From: Entonaema liquescens
Taxonomy: Eukaryota > Ascomycota > Sordariomycetes > Xylariales > Xylariaceae
Length of the DNA stretch: 64,000 nucleotides
Assembly (NCBI GenBank): GCA_902805475.1
Contig: CADCSX010000008.1
Span: forward strand, 744,001-808,000
Direction of reading: 5' to 3'
Part shown: in pieces, positions 59,914 through 64,000 of the stretch
Layout: each line of letters starts with the position of its first letter
Numbering within the stretch: the stretch's first letter is position 1
Position numbers and translations under genes: made by a program
The notes under the pieces: model-generated
Databases searched by the model: none
What the model was told of the DNA's origin: nothing
The model's input: the letters and a program-made list of their open reading frames with translations, nothing else

Positions 59914-62495
59914 GCTTACACTCAGAGTCGATACCACGAACAATGACAAGAGCCTACGAGAAACAGAAATGGCTCATCACAGATCAATAGTCTATTAAAT
60001 ACCTATCCACCATATATACAGCTAGTATCTGAGACTTAGCTACCCTTTTCGGGTCCGGTCGCGGTTCGCAAATCGCGCTTGCGACACATACGGCAGGCCC
60101 GTTGCCGCGGGAGATCAGCCATCTCAGCTCAGCGCGGTTCCTAGGCTAAGCTTTTCTTCACCAGAAAAATAAGGATAAAATGCCGAACTAGGGAGGTGGC
60201 AATATTGGGCGTTGCGGATTATCCGATGACCCCGGCGCGGCGTCGGGAGGTAAGGCGAGCACGTTGTCGTCTCCCGAGGTCTCATTCGCCGAAGCCCCCA
60301 ACCAACCTGCCGTGCTGAGATGCTAGGCGACGAATCGGGCGGCAGGGGGGGTCCCCATGTTGCGCATTTGACAAGACAATATTTGATAATTGTATTCAAA
60401 ATGGCGGACGAGCACGTGGGAGTCGAGCTCGTGGACAGTCTGATTTCTTGGCCATCGACAATACGCTGAGAACTTCGTTGCCACCACCAAATTTGCACGC
60501 ATCGGTCTTGTAATAGTCTATTGAGTTAGACTGCGATAACTCCTTTAAAAGGACTCGTGTAAGATTATCTACCTAGGTGGACTTACATTCCTAATAGACG
60601 TAAACATATTCATCATCATCATTCCCTTAAAAGGACTCAGTTCTGGCTATGTTCGTTAGTAGTAGCGCTCACAACATCCGGTTGCGATGATCTCCTAATA
60701 GCAGCATGGTCTCGGAAACTATATTCTCAAGGGAAGTGGACTCCTCGGCGAGCTCGTCACGCGAAAATAACCTATTCTCATAAGCGGAGGGGGAAAGACC
60801 TAGGAGTAACTCATGAACGTGTAAACTTGGCGAATTTCCGTACCACTTCGGCAGCCATCGGCACGCGGAGGACTTGGTTTGCATCAATCATGAATATCGT
60901 ATCGAACCAAACTGTTTTGCGGGCAACGTTAAGACGCCGGCTGTGTCACCGTTATCGCCTCCCTTAATCCTACCTTCTTCCATACTTTCCGCCAAATTTC
61001 ACTAAATAATTCAACCATGCTCCTATTGGAGAATGGCGACCGGCCAGTCATCCTGTGTCACATCTACAGGCGGTACTTGACTCTCCTGCGTGTCCTTGGT
61101 TTCTAAAGATTCGGTCTGCTAGCAGATCTATCGTCATTTTAAAGGACTCCTAGGCTTCCAAATTTCTTGCTCTTCGGAAAAATGGGCACTTCCTCTCGTG
61201 TAGTAGCGTCTAGAGTGCATCAAGAGGTAATGCTAGAGACACGCCTAATTGGTGCGAAGTCTACCTTTATCACAAGCTTCTAGAGAGGTTTTTTTATTTT
61301 TTTTTAAAAGTTTTTTTTTTGGAATAACGGCTTCATAGGTCTCATAGAGTTACCGCCTACCCAACCCGCGGCATATAACACCCTCTTTATCGATCCAACG
61401 GGATCAAGAATTGGAAACCAAGTATATCTACAATCGTCCCACATTCTCCGTAGGCTAGCTTAACGTTTTACCATCTGCCAGCTCGGGAATGTATCGCATG
61501 GTGGCTATATAGATTATTACCATGGACGACGAGATCGGTGTTTGCCTTGAGCTGGACATAGATTTCTTCAGCCTCCTGTTGGATTTATCGTCTCGAGACC
61601 ACGGGCATCTTAAACTGGTAATGAGTCAATGTGACGAAGGCCAGTGATCATTTCCCACGAGCGATTAAGATGCATTGGAGTTCAAGGCATATAAGCTCTA
61701 ACTGTAAGAGTTATATAGCCAGCTCAATATTTGATAGACGAAATTCGTTGCTTAGGTTGAAAAGGTTTAGGTAGTTTCTAAGCCATTGTTACAGCCTACC
61801 TGCTATGTAGATCTCATTGTCTCAGATAGCTTCGAACTACCTCCTCGCGGAGCGACATTACATAGAGCAACGAGAACTATGGGGTAATGATGGAGACTAT
61901 CTAGATCTACAATGCAACCCGATCTCCAAGATAGGCACGGGGAAGCAGCATGAATGCGGGGAATTGCCCACCACCGTAACTCGTCGTTTCGGCTTCTTGT
62001 ATAAATCAAGACGATTGATCTTAGAAACGGCTATATTGTGATCCGTTCTCTTAATTTGCCCTCATAGCAACCTGAGAATTAAAGTCCGGGGAATAAGATC
62101 TGAAAAGGGGGATATATCAACAAGACAATCATAGTACTGATTTCGATTGAGAGACTAAGTACATCCAGGAACTTCGAACGAACAACTTAACCACCCGACG
62201 GGTTTCTAAACATATCACTAGCTACTCAACGATTTGGTCGATCATAAGAAGTAGGATAGTGCATTTTCTTTTATCCCAGACCCCATGCTCCAGAAAATAC
62301 ATAGACGAGAACCTCTCGGCCGTGGCCTGGTCGTTGAGCTATTGATAAGAGTTAGCTTGAGCTTGATATCAACGACTTAAGATGAGATATAAATAAACTC
62401 GTGGTTATCTCTTTATCTTATGGATGTGTATTCTGACGTCTTAAAGTCTCTCATAGCTGACATAGATTGTTCCACTAGCCAACTAGAGGTCTATC
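59914..62495. other. Long intergenic region, no supported gene
   Basis: About 2.6 kb. The left end holds the promoter of the esterase-like gene and a GC-richer stretch (60050-60420). The motif TTAAAAGGACTC or a close form occurs three times (about 60543, 60627, 61138). A T-rich tract lies at 61290-61320. Short frames at 60124-60498 and 60669-60887 (minus) have no clear protein character. The right end should contain the promoter of the permease at 62496. Confidence 0.45.
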
Positions 62496-64000
62496 ATGGC
62501 TAAAGACAACACCGATATTAAAGGAGCCGAGGAGCAGGCCGACGGCAGATTCGATCATGTCGAGAACAATGCAAAGATAGCCCCTAAGGTTGATCAGAGC
62601 CATGCGGATATGTACGCCGAAGCCTTGCGGCAATATCCAGACGAAGCTTCCATCGATAGAGAAGCCGAGAAAAAACTCAAGCGGAAACTTGACAGGCGCA
62701 TACTACCTCTCCTAGGAGTGTGCTACTTTTTCTACGTATGGATAATCAGTTGTATCAAGCAAACCGTAAGACTAACCATGGTATCTAGTACGTCGACAAG
62801 ACGACGCTCTCCTATGCCGCCATTTTCGGCATCCAGCCGGACCTGCACCTGCAAGGGGCCGAGTACTCATGGCTCTCGAGCACCTTCTACTTCGGCTGGC
62901 TATTCTGGTCCATCCCGTCGAACCTCATCATGCAGCGCTGCCCGCCGGCCTACTATCTCGCGTTCAACATCTTTATGTGGGGAGCGCTCCTGATGGCGCA
63001 AGCCGCAGCTCGGGATTTCGCTGGCCTTACCGTGCTGAGAATCCTCTCCGGCGCTTTCGAGGCTATCGCCGATCCGGCCTTCATGCTGATCACGTCGATG
63101 TTCTATACGCGCGAGGAACAGCCGTCTCGTATCTCGGCCTGGTATGCGTGGAACGGCGTCGGCATAGCTGGTGGCGGGCTCATCGGTGAGTGACCCCGTG
63201 TATACAACGAGAATACATTTGTAGGAAGCTGACGGAAACAGGATACGGAATCGGCCAGATCGAAGGCGCGCTGCGCTCGTGGCGGTACGAGTTTATCGTC
63301 GTCGGCGCGCTATGCACGTTCTGGAGCATCGTGCTGTTCCTGCTGCTGCCGAACTCACCGACTACATTCCGGGGCTTCAGCAAGCAGGAAAGACTGCTCA
63401 TGATAGCCCGCATACGCCGCAACCAGACGGGCGTCGAGCACCAGAAGATCAAATGGAGCCAGATCAGAGAAGCGTATCTCGATTACAAGACGTGGCTGTT
63501 CGTGTTATTCGGGTTCCTCGGGGCGATCCCGAACGGCGGCATATCGAATTTCTCGACGCTGGTTATTCAGGGGCTGGGGTTTGATACGCTGCACACGGCC
63601 TTGCTGGGGATACCGCAGGGTGTGCTTGTTGTTATTTGGATCGGCCTCGGGGCGCTTGTTAATAGGTACATGCCGCCGAATAACCGTACGACTGTTTCTG
63701 CGCTGTTCATGCTGCCTACCATAGCCGGAGGGTTGGGATTCTTGTTTGCGCCTCCTGACGCTTATGTTGGGCGGTTGATCTGCTTGTAAGTTTGAGGGTC
63801 CGTTCTGAGGAATACTGACCTGGGTAGTGCTAATAAGTGCCAGCTACCTAACTGGTTCTTATCAGGCATCATTCGTGATTTCGTTATCTCTAGTGACTAG
63901 TAATACAGGAGGGCAATCCAAGAAGATGATCGTGTCGGGGATGGTCTGGTTCGGCTCGTGTGTTGGTAACATCGCCGGACCCTTCTTCTACAAGTCAGAG
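62496..64000 (+). CDS. MFS permease, Dal5-type anion:cation symporter family (partial, 3' end outside window)
   Basis: Exons are 62496-62735, 62789-63185, 63242-63785 and 63844 to the window edge, with consistent phases. An acidic cytosolic N-terminus of about 70 residues precedes DRRILPLLGVCYFFYYVDKTTL, the first membrane helix with the family's Asp motif. Further landmarks are YSWLSSTFYFGWLFWSIPSN, RILSGAFEAIADPAFMLITS, the central loop FSKQERLLMIARIRRNQTGV, KTWLFVLFGFLGAIPNGG and VTSNTGGQSKKM. These are features of allantoate/ureidosuccinate/nicotinate-type transporters (TC 2.A.1.14). The last visible residues are GNIAGPFFYKSE, so perhaps two to three helices are missing. The exons are GC-richer than the flanks. 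The substrate cannot be assigned. Confidence 0.93.

Noticed and set aside
60669..60887. 72-codon minus-strand frame in the long spacer
   Set aside because: Somewhat protein-like composition but no motif, splice partner or start context to support a gene.

Overview
The window reads as nuclear DNA of a filamentous ascomycete (Pezizomycotina, probably Sordariomycetes). Protein genes are cut by short introns, mostly about 50-75 bases, with GT..AG ends and CTAAC/CTGAC-type branch sites. It carries fungus-restricted families (HET, UstYa/DUF3328, DUF1996, DUF8035) and one very AT-rich block typical of repeat-induced point mutation (RIP). The species cannot be named from the sequence.

Positions 1-23 kb are a housekeeping segment: Nse4 (SMC5/6 kleisin; 3' end outside the window), Vps34 (class III PI 3-kinase) diverging from it, an unknown proline/lysine-rich protein, mitochondrial enoyl reductase Etr1, Ubc13, a WDR59/Sea3-type SEACAT subunit, a small eight-cysteine secreted protein, glutamate decarboxylase, an epoxide-hydrolase-like enzyme and an intron-containing tRNA-Arg(CCU).

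Positions 24-37.8 kb look accessory: a secreted DUF1996 protein, a broken HET gene, an RNase H-like protein that lacks a key acidic residue, an amino-acid/choline-type permease, a tiny secreted protein divergent from a UstYa-family oxidase, and a proline-iminopeptidase-like hydrolase. The last three could form a minimal ribosomal-peptide or secondary-metabolite locus; this is a hypothesis.

Positions 37,997-51,696 are one RIP-degraded LTR retrotransposon. It has two 131-base LTRs, TG..CA ends and a perfect 5-base target duplication (ATGAG). A second, less degraded element with 211-base LTRs is nested inside it at 44,049-50,195. No intact gene remains in the block.

Positions 52-64 kb hold a small unknown protein, an Arg/Ser-rich DUF8035 protein, a secreted phytase-type esterase-like protein and the 5' part of a Dal5-type MFS permease that runs off the right edge.

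Three conserved single-copy genes (Vps34, Etr1, WDR59) each carry exactly one apparent one-base loss in or next to a homopolymer, and the HET gene and one hydrolase show more of the same. This pattern suggests base-calling or assembly error more than gene death, so gene models here should be corrected before the breaks are interpreted.
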